Source of the DNA: Rotaria sordida
Lineage: Eukaryota; Rotifera; Eurotatoria; Philodinida; Philodinidae
NCBI GenBank assembly: GCA_905250125.1
Contig: CAJNOL010000082.1
Location: 124,001 to 188,000, forward strand
Direction of reading: 5' to 3'
DNA length: 64,000 nucleotides
The translations under genes were made by a program, and so were the position numbers. Of this stretch, positions 1-11,523 are shown one piece after another; positions within the stretch are counted from its first letter, which is position 1; each line of letters opens with the position of its first letter. The notes under the pieces were generated by a model. It made no database searches, had not been told where the DNA came from, and worked only from the letters and a program-made list of their open reading frames with translations.

Positions 1-1500
1 GTTCTCGACTAGGGTAGCACTGATCCACATAAAATTTTTACTATAGATAAAGCACCTAGAATATGTTGACATATGTTCATCGAAAAAAAATTCTAAACAA
101 GACTTTCGTAATTTTTTCGGAAAAACCCTAGTTTTCCATAGGATCACATCGAGTCTGCTTACAATCTCCATCTAACTTTGTACAATTAGACTGAACATTT
201 TTTTTTCGGAGATACCTTAGACTCTATCTCAGAAGTGATTTTAAGTTTTTTTTGAAAAATCTTGCTTTCTTTTATTTCCTGTGAGAGTAACATGTAAAGA
301 TTCGGATTTAAAACTAGGGTACTGGTATCCAGGATTCTATAAATCCTGATAGGAAGATCAAAAATAAAAATGATTGATTTCATCTTTGGAAGATACTTCC
401 AAGCAGCTATGGTCAAAATTTCAGCCTGATCAGCTAAAGTAAAACTGGAGTCATATGCCAACTCGATGGTTTTCGAAGATTCTTTCAAAAATCGCTGAAG
501 ATCTGCTTTGAAAATTTTTTTCTCGAACATAAGTCCCATCACATTTTTGATAATCTAGCTCTCGGTAAAAATGTAAGTCCGATCAGTTGTATTATTGCCG
601 AGAGCCAGAAGTAGTACGAAAGAGGAAGTTTCCTTGAGGGCATATAAATATATCAGAATTAGATCATCACTATGTTTATCAATAGCATATTTAACCTTTG
701 CAAAGTACCTATGAAACAAGTACACTAGCAATATAATACGCAAGTTATACCGTTAAAAATATCATCTTTTTATTTTCAATAAAAAAAAATATATTTCAAA
801 GAAAAAAATTGTTAAATGTTGGAAATAGGTCGTTGTTTTAAAAGAGACTATTGACTTTTTTTTTTCAAAAATACTGATAAAATTCTTATTATTCTAAAAC
901 AACAAGAGGATTAAGCATTTTAAAAAGTTTACTCAAAAAACGGTGCTTTAGATTGATCCAATTGAGATCCATTTTCACTATGAGCGTGTGTTTGTAGGTC
1001 AATATCAGTGCACATAACTTGATGACTTTTTTCTCAATATCAATATAATCTAAAGATGTATTTCAGAATAATTTGTTTCGTTGCTTATAAAACTTGAGTA
1101 AATGAAAATATTTCTTTTTTGGATACTTGAACCGAGCTTCACTCATATCCAGGTTAATGATTGTGGCCTCCATAAACCAACAGATTTCGCTAGAACTGAT
1201 TGAAAATATGCGTGGAAGCATTGTATCCAATTGAAAAACTTTCTGTCCCGGAATACTGCTTCCAATTTTCAGTATTTTTCTGCTGGAATTGATCCTTATG
1301 CATTTATTTGTGTATCTATTCTTTTTTATCTTTGCTTTATGTTCGTTACTTAAAAGCATTAGCCTAAGTAAATGTATGAAAATGAAAGACTACATTCAGT
1401 TCCGACGAAACTTAAATATTGAACATCATTCAAATGCATTGCAATAATAATGAATATAAGTTAAAATTTATTTAAAAGATTTAAGCAAACAAATAACTAA
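1..1500. repeat. Decayed interspersed repeat region at left edge
   Basis: No supported gene. Short open frames here (for example 186-542 and 1063-1359 on the minus strand) have no flanking splice structure and no recognisable domain. Two stretches, about 95-185 and 405-480, resemble the MITE-like element at 29646-30197 at roughly 70% by eye. This suggests a larger or older member of the same repeat family, cut by the window edge. The short open frames probably arise from the repeat sequence. Confidence 0.4.
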
Positions 1501-1822
1501 TAGAACGCTTTACACACACCCATGCATACTCTCGGTAAGGTTGTTCAAGAAAAATAGGAAACAGAGGAAAAAGGGCATATGTGCTGATGCATAACATCAT
1601 TGAGCTAGGAAAAAAAAGAGACTTACATAAAGAGATATTCCTCTATTCTTTTTTTTTTCATTATTAATAATATATATGTGTTATTAATATTCGATTTTTG
1701 TTAAATGATAGGGTGAATTAAAAGAAAAAGAGAGAGAGCGAGAAAGAGAAAGGAGAGAATAAATAATTATTGTAATGTTAATATAGCAACAGAATGAGAA
1801 TTAATTTGATTATGATTCTGAT

Positions 1823-3052
1823 CTATTTATTGATAATTGTATTTAAATTATTATCATTTTCAAAAGGTGATGCAGCTGATGATGAACCACCTTCAGCAAC
1901 AGCACCATCAGATGAAACTGCTTGATCATCAATACTTTGACTTTGTAATTGTGGTTCATGTTGTTGAGATATTTGTGATACATTTGATGTTTGATTTTGA
2001 TGTTGTGTAAATTGACCTGTAGTAACACTTGATCGAGATACAGTTTGAATTTTTTGTGTGAATGATTCTTCTTGAGTTTGTCCTAATTCTTTTGCTCGAT
2101 TCATATATTGATCACGTAATGATGATAGACTACTACTACCCGTATTTGATTGTTGTTGTCGACGTATTTCTTGTATTGGATTTATACTTTCAGAAACTGA
2201 TCCACTTTTAAAACGACCACGTAATGCATCAAAACCAGGTGGAGAACCTTGAATATGTTGTGGAGCAGCCGATTGTTGAACATTTGTTAATGTATTACTA
2301 AGATTTCCTTGTTGTAACATTTGATAATATTCAGCACTATTTACTGGTGGTTCTTGAGATGTTGGTAATGCTGAATATGTCATTGAATAGGTTTTTGTAG
2401 AATGTGTTGATGTTTGACCTGGTCCACCACTTGATGATGTATGAGTCGAACTTTCATATTGTCGTGTTGATTTAATTTTAGTTTTTGCTTCATATGTTGG
2501 AACCGATGTTGGACCAGTAAATTTATTCCTAAGAGCCTAAATTTAAAAAAAAAACAATTTTAATAATAAGAAAATTAGAAAAGCAAACTGACTCGAAGTC
2601 CAACTGGTTGTGCAGGTTGTTGAGCTTGTATAATTTGTTGTTGTTGTTCTTGATATTGCTGTGGTTGAATTCTTGGAGTAGCTTGTTGATGTTGAGATAC
2701 TTCAATTTGAGCAGCATATTCTCGTTCTTGTTGCTGTTGAGCGCGTTGAGCAGCTTGTTGACGTTGAGCTGCTTCTAATTGAGCAGCATGTTCTCGCTCT
2801 TGTTGTTGTTGACGAGCCAATTGAGCTGCATAATAGTCTATTATAGACAAAAACAAAAAAAATTTCAGCGATACATGTAAAATGTCTTATTGTCATAAAT
2901 ATAACTTTTTTAATGATATCTCCTCTCTTGAAGGAAATATATTCTGTTATGTTTAGATTCCATTTGGGATTAATAAAATATTGAAATAAAAAAACAAATA
3001 AACAATAGTACCTTGCTCGCCTTGACGTTGTCGTTCCGAATCTGTTCGAACA

Positions 3053-3095
<43 letters not shown>

Positions 3096-5080
3096 GATTT
3101 GGAGATATTTGTTGATATTGTTGTCCTCCACTAACACCAACTGTCGAACGATATTGGTCTTGTTGATAGGTAGATGATGATGGTGATTGTTGAGAAGCAA
3201 CTCGACGTTGCTGCTCATAATAAGCATCGGATTGACCTGGTTGACCTAAATTAAAAATTTTGATGAATTATTTATCCAAAAACAAATTTTTGTTTTTTCT
3301 TTTATTAAACCATGATGCTGTTGTTGTTGTTGTTGTTGTCGATAAGAATCCTGATTGACAGTAGATGAAATATTAGTTTGAACTTGTTGAGGCCGATAAT
3401 GATATGCATCATTTTGATCTTGACCTATAATTCATAATAAAAAAAAAGAATACGTAAGAAATTTATATTTCATTCTTTGTAAGACCTTGTTGTCGATGTT
3501 GTTGTTCTTGATTCGACGACACTTGAACTCGTCGTTGTTGATGTTCATCATAATGTTGAGATTCTTGAGTTGAACGACTTTGCTGATATTGTTGTTGTTG
3601 TTGTTCAGTACGTTGTTGTTGTTGTTGTTCAGTACGTTGTTGTTGTTGTTGTTCAGTACGTTGTTGTTGTTGTTCAGTACGTTGTCGTTCTTGTTCTTGT
3701 TGTATATAATATTGTTGTTGAGCCAGTTGTTGCCGTTTTTGTTCTTCTTGTTGTTGTCTTTGAATTTGTTGTTGACGTAACAATTGTTGATATTGTTCTA
3801 GAAATATTCAATATGTACATATATATATTAAGGTTATATACTTGATATTATTTCTCATCAATTTTATCACATAATGTGAGTCAAAGATAAGGTCAGTATG
3901 ACAGATAGATAAACAAAGACATATACCGGGAGTCAATTGACTATAATACTGTTGAAGTTGATCGTCGTGCTGTTGCGGTGGTTGTTTCGAAGGTTGAGAG
4001 GTTACATGTTGTTGCGATTGTTGTTGTTGTTGATGACTACCACTACTCTCATATTGTTGTTGTGAGTTACTAGTTATTACTCGAACTGGTACTTGTTGAC
4101 CCTATTATAATATAAAATAAATATTTCATATGATTTATTTACAAATACGAGTTTTATTAATATCTTAGTCATTTAGAGATTTACTGAATTGACTTAATGA
4201 AACAATGAGCAAAACGAAATATAATGTCAAGCTGAATGAAAAGAACATTCATCTGTCATCGTTAACGTCTATCTCTAGAACATCAATGTACTTGAGATTA
4301 CACTTGCAAATTTTATAAGAAAAAAAAAATGAAATACACAAGTACCTGTACATGCTGATCACGACCTCGAGATGGACTTTCTGTTCGTTGATCTAATTCT
4401 TGACGTGTATGTTGAACAGAACTTGGTACTTGATAATAGCCCGAATTACCGAGTGGTTGTCCAACTTGTTGACGTGGGTCGTGTTGATATTGTTGATGTT
4501 GAGATGAAACTTGTGATGATTGTGGTGAACTTTGTTGTTCATAATTTGCATGAGCCTGTTGTTGTCGTTGTGGTGATATTTGTTGTTGTTGTGGTGATAT
4601 TTGTTGTTGTTGTNNNNNNNNNNGTTGTGGTGATATTTGTTGTTGTTGTGGTGATATTTGTTGTTGTTGTGGTTGATATTGAACGGATGAGCCATGTTGT
4701 TGTTGTTGTTGTTCTTGACTACTTACCGTTCGTACAGTAGCTTTGATTTGATGTGAAGACGGTGGAGGCTGTTGATATTGTTGTTGAGGTGCACTTTTAT
4801 TAAATCCAGCTACGGATTGATGTTGTTGTGGTAATTGGTATGAATCATTTTCAACATGTACATTACGGTCTGACCGAATTTGTTGATGTTGTGAAAGTCC
4901 GCCTGAAACACCAGCTGGATGTGATGTATATTCACTTGAAACAACCGATGTACTGACAGCTACTGGTGAAACATACGCTGAATCTTGTGTTGATCTTTGT
5001 GCTTGTGACGTAGCATTAGTGTTACCATCAAAATAATATTGATTGCTATTATGTTCATTTTCAATGTAGTGTGTGGCCAT
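1823..5080 (-). CDS. Glutamine-rich low-complexity protein, seven exons
   Basis: Exons are 5080-4346, 4101-3927, 3797-3486, 3424-3311, 3245-3012, 2837-2593 and 2536-1823. They sum to 2529 nt, 842 residues counting the gap as four codons. All introns are GT-AG. The start is the first ATG after a T/A-rich leader, followed by a Ser/Thr/Asn-rich stretch. The middle is dominated by Gln runs coded by CAA, with one long (CAA)n tract near 3056-3094 and charged QQQQERE blocks that could form coiled coil. The C-terminal ~240 residues are Ser/Gln-rich with a few conserved-looking basic patches (LRNKF, LRGRFKSG, LRDQY). There is no signal peptide, membrane segment or catalytic domain. Introns 2-5 are all phase 1, so exons 3, 4 and 5 could be duplicated or skipped without frame loss. 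Function is not recognised; a prion-like or scaffold role is only a guess. A 10-N gap lies in exon 1. Confidence 0.85.
4571..4690 (-). repeat. 21-bp coding tandem repeat interrupted by gap
   Basis: Inside exon 1 of the Gln-rich gene a 21-bp unit encoding QQQISPQ is repeated at least four times on the two sides of a 10-N placeholder. The frame is the same on both sides. The true number of units is unknown, because such gaps usually stand for collapsed tandem repeats. Confidence 0.8.
4614..4623. other. Assembly gap (10 N)
   Basis: Ten consecutive N in the middle of the coding tandem repeat. The size is a placeholder. Confidence 0.99.
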
Positions 5081-8000
5081 TTTCTTTTTTTTTTTAAATA
5101 TTTAGTTAAATATTCTTAGACAATTGTGAAGAAAAACAAAAGAGATAAACTAAAATATCCAACCAGCAAACAAAGGAAATAGAATTACTACAAATAAACC
5201 AAATAGATGAGAATAGATAGCGGTCGTTCGGTTTGTCTTATCAACACATGATTTTTCTCGTTCTCGTTTATGCTATTTCCTCTTTCTACTTTTGTCTGTC
5301 TATATGTATAAATAATACATAAGGAAAGCGTTTCCAAAGAGTGTTGACTAAAAAGCAAATCTGTTATATATTTCTTTTTTTTTTCTTAGTGTGGATAATT
5401 TCTTCCACTATCGACGCAGAAAAGTATAGAGCAAACGGATTCGTATACACACAAGACAACTCATCGTTAGCGAGAAGAAAGAAAAAAAAGATATGCAACA
5501 ACAACATACTACCACAAAACCTCTTCTACATACTCGTCTTTATAGATATATTTTTCTTCATACATCGCAAAGAGAAACGACATATATAGCAAAAAAAAAA
5601 AAAGGAGAAGAAGAAGGATATAAGTGAAAAGCAACGTAGTGTAGATGATTAGCACTAGCATTTCCGAACTACGGGACATATGACCTCTACATGTGTTATG
5701 TTATTTGTGCTTGTGATTAAGATTTGCAGATCTGCAATGTTCTTTCTGTAATTAGACAGAAGATAGATCATATACTTTATTAATGTTGTTTTCTTTTTGA
5801 GAAAAATAAAGATCAATAATAGTGTAATCGTATTGTATAAGAATTTTATTTTATTTTAACATCACTATATTCTTAACTAATATACTAGATAGTAGATATG
5901 AAAGATAAAAATAATACATGTGAAATATTAGATGATATATAAATCATGATCAATAAGATATACCGACTCGCTCATAAGAATATAGAAAAATATAATATTG
6001 TAATTGAAAAACTAATATTCAAAAAAATCTATTTGAATAAGAAAATATTTTAGATTTATATTTAAACGACAACAAAAATATACCCTTTAAGTTGTCCTTG
6101 ATAGATAGTATCTGTGATATGACAGATTGACGTCAATTCTTGCTTGTATAATCAATGAAGCTGAATTCGAAAAAAAAAACAAATATTCTTTGATTGATTG
6201 ATCAGATTGAAAATTTTAATGAAACATAAAGAATGTTCTCTTAATTTATGGTTGATTTCAGATTTTTATTGAATTCTATAGATCATGTAAATGTTACCAT
6301 CTGAGAAAATCATTTAGATGTTGTTTTTTTGTTTAGAATATATTAATAGCAACTAACTATTGAAGATATTAGATAGACGAGATCATTATTCTTCTGTTAA
6401 CAATAATATAGTGTAAACGTTTTTTTTCATATACAAATCACTTTTATAATAATTAATAATTCCTATCGAAATGAATAGTATTTACGACAAGGTGGTTATT
6501 CAATGCGAGTGCTTGTCAATATGACATACAACAGAAAAACATCAGAAAAAAAATAACAAATCCTTCTATTTATAGAATATCTACTTTGAATATTTGTTTT
6601 TTTTCCACTTGACAATATAGACAAAAAGAAACTGATATACATACAATTTATTGATTGTTAATCTTGACTTTATTTCTTTGTTTTTTTTCTTAAGACTGAT
6701 CAAAAATGAAAAGAAATATAGTTGTGTTAATTTTGTAATTTTCAATAATGACATGATAATTTTTTGTTTCTTTTCTCATCTGACATAAATTAATAGATTT
6801 ATAATTATTATAACGTGTTTTGTATGCGGTTTTAGAAACTAAATATTGTCTCATTTAAATTATTTAGTGTTTGTACAAGAGTTTGACTTGTCTCTAGGTT
6901 ATTTTCTCTAATAATTCTTTATTAATATTGTTGTTGTTGTTGTTGTTGTTGTTTTTTCACACATGACTGTTATTCTGATATGTTTCTGATGACTTAAATA
7001 CGATCCTATCGAAGATATAATCAGATTTTGTTTTGATAAATTCTAGTATAATCTGAGTTTATCTATTTGTGAATCAGATCAGATTTTTTGTCTTATAAGT
7101 AGAAAAACTGATGCATGAGAATACGAATGTTATCATATTAACAAAAAGTTGGTGCATGAGAATATAATCCGAGATTAAACAATGAAATTTGTAATAAATT
7201 TTGTATTTTTTTATCTGACAGATATTATTATTGTTACATCCAATATGAAAATTTTTATTGTTACTTTCTATAGAGACATCCTCAATTGACGACATGAAAT
7301 TAACAAAAGATTATCTGATTGCTAACGAGGAGAACGTCTTTAGTTGCTCTCTTCTGATTTCAATGACTTTTTACCTATAGATACTACATAGTGTTCTAAT
7401 AAAAACTTGAAAAGGATTATGATTCCCATTGAGATTCAACTAAGTTATCGAAGTTTTTTCTCGAGGCTCCAGATTTTCGGAAAACAACTCGTATTTTCGA
7501 ATTTCGATCTGAAACTTTGCGCATATAAATAACTCAACTAGGTTAGCTTCTGATCTACATGTTGAAGAAACTTTGTTGAAAACTTTTATGGAAGTTAATC
7601 AAGTTCAGTTCTCTATATGTACAAAGTTTCAGATCAAAATTCAGATATACGAGCTTTCCAAAAACCTAAGGCTTCTAGAAAACAAACATATCGGAAATTT
7701 GCTAGTTTAATTAAGTTTCAATAGAAAGTCCAATCATTTTAGGATTTTTATTAGAATATTGTGTAGTATCTATAGGTAAAAAAAAGTTATTGAAATCGGA
7801 AGAGGACAGCTGAAGAGATTCTCTCATAAGTTTTACGATCGATCAAAGGGCGTTCTAGGTTTTATGTAACCATTTTGGTCTGTTTTTTTTTGCGTTGATC
7901 CATGAACATTGCCATGAGTTAGTCAAGAATAATATACACTCTTCTGAATTTGAGATAGCAATGAACAAAAAATTTCCTGTTCGCTATTCTAAAACATAAA

Positions 8001-9171
8001 ATTTTACTCAAATAGTGTAAGAGTAATATCTTTCTATATTAAAATTAATTTTCTGCGCTAATTTCTCAAAACAGGAAGAAATATATTTCCATAAAATTTT
8101 TTGTCATAATCATTTCATTTGAATTTCCTGAAAATAGGAACTTATAATCTCATGTTGTGAGTAGATAATACATAATAGATTTCTCAATATTAGAATCAAA
8201 TAAAAAGCATTTCACTGATTATTATATAAGAAAGATAGCAACAACGACTACTTCATAAGATTCAATATAATGAAAGGAAACCAAGTAAATTACTTTGTAA
8301 TTTCAAGTGAAGAATAAATTGCATAGTTATTAAAAAATCGACAGTTTAATGGTTTCTTAGGTAGTGGCTTCATCCATCAACAAGTGCAATACAGCATATA
8401 TGGACATGAATCGGTTACATAATTAGCGAAGACAAACAAAGAAATTCTCTATATGACAAGATATGATCTGGTTCTTTATGTCAAAAAAAAATCGATTATT
8501 CAGAATTTTGTCAGTTTCAAAAATAAGATAAATGCACATATAAAAATACATTTGTTTTTTTTGTTTGAATTTTAGCAAGCTCATTTTGTTTCATTTATAA
8601 TGCACTATTCAATATGATGGCAGTATTGAATGATTGAAAATCCAAGATGAATATAATTTTTTGTTAGGAAGAAAAATAATGGTTTTCGATAAAAAACAAA
8701 GAGAGATTTTAAGAGAAAAGAACACATTCGACATACGCTTATATATGTATATGTTTGCTAGGCATTAAAAAACAGAACGAAAAAATCAGTCCATAATAAT
8801 TTTGTAAGCATGTATGTTCTGTTCTTTTACTAAAATAATGAATGAGTCAAAAAGAAAACATTATTAATGAATATAAAATATTCATTGTTATATCATCATG
8901 AAATGAAAATTCATGATACGAATAATAAAAAAGAAGCAGCTTTCAATTGAAATATACAGTAAATAAGATTAGTTAGAAATATTAAATGAAGTAAAATAAA
9001 ATAAACAAAAATTTGAACAACTGTACCATGTGTCAATTCATTTCTTTTTTAGAGACACTCGAACAATGAAAGAAAAAAAAAATTTACTTTGTTTCTCTTT
9101 GTAGAGTCTAGCTTCTATTTGCACATGCGTTTACGCTTCTAGCAGTAACGCACACATACATCATTAAGATT
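5081..9171. other. Intergenic region, no gene found
   Basis: AT-rich sequence between the divergent Gln-rich gene and the glycosyltransferase. Every open frame is short and T/A-run driven; the 5341-5589 frame has no domain. It contains a short TTG microsatellite near 6930-6951 and the long palindrome listed separately. No RNA gene recognised. Confidence 0.6.
7328..7823. repeat. Long imperfect palindrome P1 (~500 bp)
   Basis: The left half pairs with the reverse complement of the right half over nearly the whole length, centred near 7575. Matching blocks include the outer segment with ACCTATAGATACTACA in both arms, and an inner segment containing TTTCGATCTGAAACTTTG on the left and its relative on the right. 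Arms are about 75% identical by eye with small indels. There is no coding potential. It could be a foldback or MITE-type element; no target-site duplication was confirmed. Confidence 0.75.
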
Positions 9172-10433
9172 ATGCCTTTTCAGACAACTTTCTATCAACG
9201 AACCTTTCATCGTGATTTATTCTTATCACCAATTAGTTATCAATCAATAAATGTTCTAATGCGACGAAATTGTAGTGATCGTATATGCATTCTTTTGAGT
9301 GTTTTACTATTGTTCTATTGTGGATGGTATATTTTTACTTCATCAAATCGTATTTTTGGATATCAATATGATCCAGCTGAAGAATTAGCTTATAAAAATG
9401 CTATTCATGCATCATCACCTATAATAGACAATGAACATATATGTTTATCAGACGAAATCGATCTTATATATCTAATTATTTCTTCAAGTTCACATTTTCT
9501 TGAACGACAAACAATACGTGAAACATGGGGATCAATGTCTAATATTTTTGGTGTACATTCACAACGTATTTTTATTATTGGTTATCGATTGGGTGGTAAT
9601 TTTTATAAAGATTTATCAAATGAAGCTACACATGAACAAGATTTACTTTATTTAACTATTGATGATAATTCAGTTACACTTAAAGAATTACATGCTTATC
9701 GTTGGTTAGAACAATATTGTTCTAATGTAAAATATATATTTAAAACAGAAGATGATCTTTTTATAAATTCTCTTCTTATACATGAACTTATACGAGAACT
9801 TAAGACTGATTCAAATAATATTGAAAATCGATATTTATATAATATATCATTAAATTCACTTTTTCTTGCTCAAACATCTTCTGATGCAAATAAATTTCTT
9901 TTTGGTTGGGCATTTCAACCAGGTCGACCAGAACGAAATCTTACTGTTTCACAATATTATGTTTCATATAAAGAATATCCAAAAGAATTATATCCACGTT
10001 ATTGTTCTGGTTTGTTTCTTTTTCTTTATAATTATGTTTATATATTATGACTTTTTTTTGTTTTGTTTTGTTCTTGTTAATTTAAGGTTTTGGTTATCTA
10101 ATGAATTCTAAAACAAGAGATGTACTTACAATAGAAGGCTTTAAAATTAAAGATCCATTTCGTCTTCCTGATATATTTATAACTGGCGTATTACCTGAAA
10201 ATCTTAATTTTCAATGTGAAATACTTCCATTTACTTTTCATCAAGGTACAATTGATGAATGTATAAGATTAATTCGAACGAGTATTACAATAAATCCATT
10301 ACCACCTAATCCACCAGTTATTATATGTTCAACTGGTCGTCATATAGGACAAAATTCATTTTCTGATTATCATAGAATGTGGACAACTCTTAAACATATC
10401 TATGCTGATAAATTACATGCAGTAAATAATTAA
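9172..10433 (+). CDS. Beta-1,3-galactosyl/N-acetylglucosaminyltransferase (GT31 family)
   Basis: Exons 9172-10009 and 10087-10433 give 394 residues. The single 77-bp intron is phase 1 and interrupts the conserved YCSG-FGY motif, so the splice is well supported. Layout is typical of a Golgi type II membrane enzyme: short cytosolic N-terminus, one membrane anchor at about residues 37-56, a stem, then the GT31 domain. Family motifs seen are RQTIRETWG (112-120), the metal/UDP-sugar binding acidic triad EDD (about 193-195, in KTEDDLFIN) in place of the usual DDD, and the YPRYCSG block. The family transfers galactose or GlcNAc in beta-1,3 linkage onto glycoproteins or glycolipids; the exact sugar and acceptor cannot be read here. 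An alternative start at residue 30 would leave the anchor intact. It converges with the histone gene, 190 bp away. Confidence 0.9.
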
Positions 10434-10623
10434 TCACAAAAAAAAAATATTTTTTTTATTTTATTTCTGTTCAATTCTCGTTTATAATTATATTTATTTC
10501 TTTTTTCATCAAGATTATAAAAATAAACAATATAATATACATAAGTAACAAAACAATCTTAGTTATAAAAAGTAAATAAATAAATAAATACAAAAGTACA
10601 ATGAAAAAGTTAACAACTAAAAT

Positions 10624-11523
10624 TTATTCATCCATTGAATCTTCATTATTATCAATACTATTAATTGTTGTATCGCCTAAAATACATGAATAGTAATAAC
10701 ATAATTAAAAATTAATATAAAGAAAAGATTTTTTTACCATCAGTACCACTTGTATTACCTCGTTTCTTTGAATTTGATTTTTTACTACTCTTCGTTTGAA
10801 GTAATACCTTAAAAAAAATATCTCTAGCGAATTAAAAACAAAAAAAAAATATATTCAACAAACTTGATGAAGTTTAGGCATGACACCACCAGAAGCAATA
10901 GTGACATTTTCACATAATTTATTCTAAAGTAAATAATAAACACATAACAAAAAAAAGAAAAAACAACCGGAGAATTTTTTTTTTTACCAATTCTTCATCA
11001 TTATGAATACCCAAAAAAATATGACGAGGTGTAATACGATGTCGTTTATTGTCTCGAGCAGCATTACCTGCTAATTCAGCAACTTCGGCAACCTATGAAT
11101 ATAAATAAAAATACAAAAATTTATGATAATAAACTTACTAAATATTCAATTACACCAGCCATATATACAGCAGTACCATCACGAATTTGAGTAGGATAAT
11201 TAGCTTCTTGTAAAAGACGGTGAATTCGATGAACAGGAAAGATTAATCCCTGAAAAAAAAAATTGATTATTGAAAATTAAAAAAAAAAAGTAATTACAAA
11301 TTTAACTTACAGCTCGTTTTGTACGTCGTACAGGTTTTAAACTTGATCCACCACCGTCAATACGTTGACTATTACTTTTTTCTTCCTTGTTGTTATTTAA
11401 ATTCTGAGATTGTTGCCGTTGTTGACTATTATTACTTTGTACAGTATTATCTGATGTGTTTTTTTGACTTGATGATACATTTGTATCATTATTATTATTA
11501 TTATTATTTGTCTTTGATGGCAT
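10624..11523 (-). CDS. Divergent histone H2A variant with extended N-tail
   Basis: Six exons: 11523-11311, 11249-11139, 11092-10988, 10923-10864, 10807-10738 and 10676-10624, totalling 203 residues. The histone fold starts near residue 72 ([13 protein letters not shown]) and includes [31 protein letters not shown] and NDEELNKL, the last four close to canonical H2A. The acidic-patch residues (E of IEYL, E of VAE, D-E-E of NDEEL) are all kept, so nucleosome surface contacts should work. Unusual points: the N-terminal tail is ~70 residues, rich in Asn, Gln and Ser and poor in Lys; the GR of the usual FPVGR is HR; the C-tail is Lys/Ser-rich then acidic and ends without the SQ-E/D phosphorylation motif of H2A.X. 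Introns and isolated location suggest a replication-independent variant. Bdelloid rotifers are known for aberrant H2A proteins. An AG just before the ATG hints at an upstream 5' UTR exon. Confidence 0.93.

Noticed and set aside
186-1359. Three minus-strand frames that could be exons of one gene
   Set aside because: No GT-AG junctions join them in phase, and parts match an interspersed repeat.
3056-3094. Regular TTG array, considered as a CRISPR or satellite array
   Set aside because: It is a simple trinucleotide repeat coding Gln inside an exon; no spacers.
3570-3845. Plus-strand Val/Leu/Phe-rich frames opposite the Gln-rich gene (also 4372-4740)
   Set aside because: They are antisense readings of CAA repeats; homopolymeric, without splice support.
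5341-5589. 82-codon frame starting with a hydrophobic segment
   Set aside because: Starts at a non-ATG codon, is Lys/Phe-run rich, has no domain or exon neighbours; probably chance.
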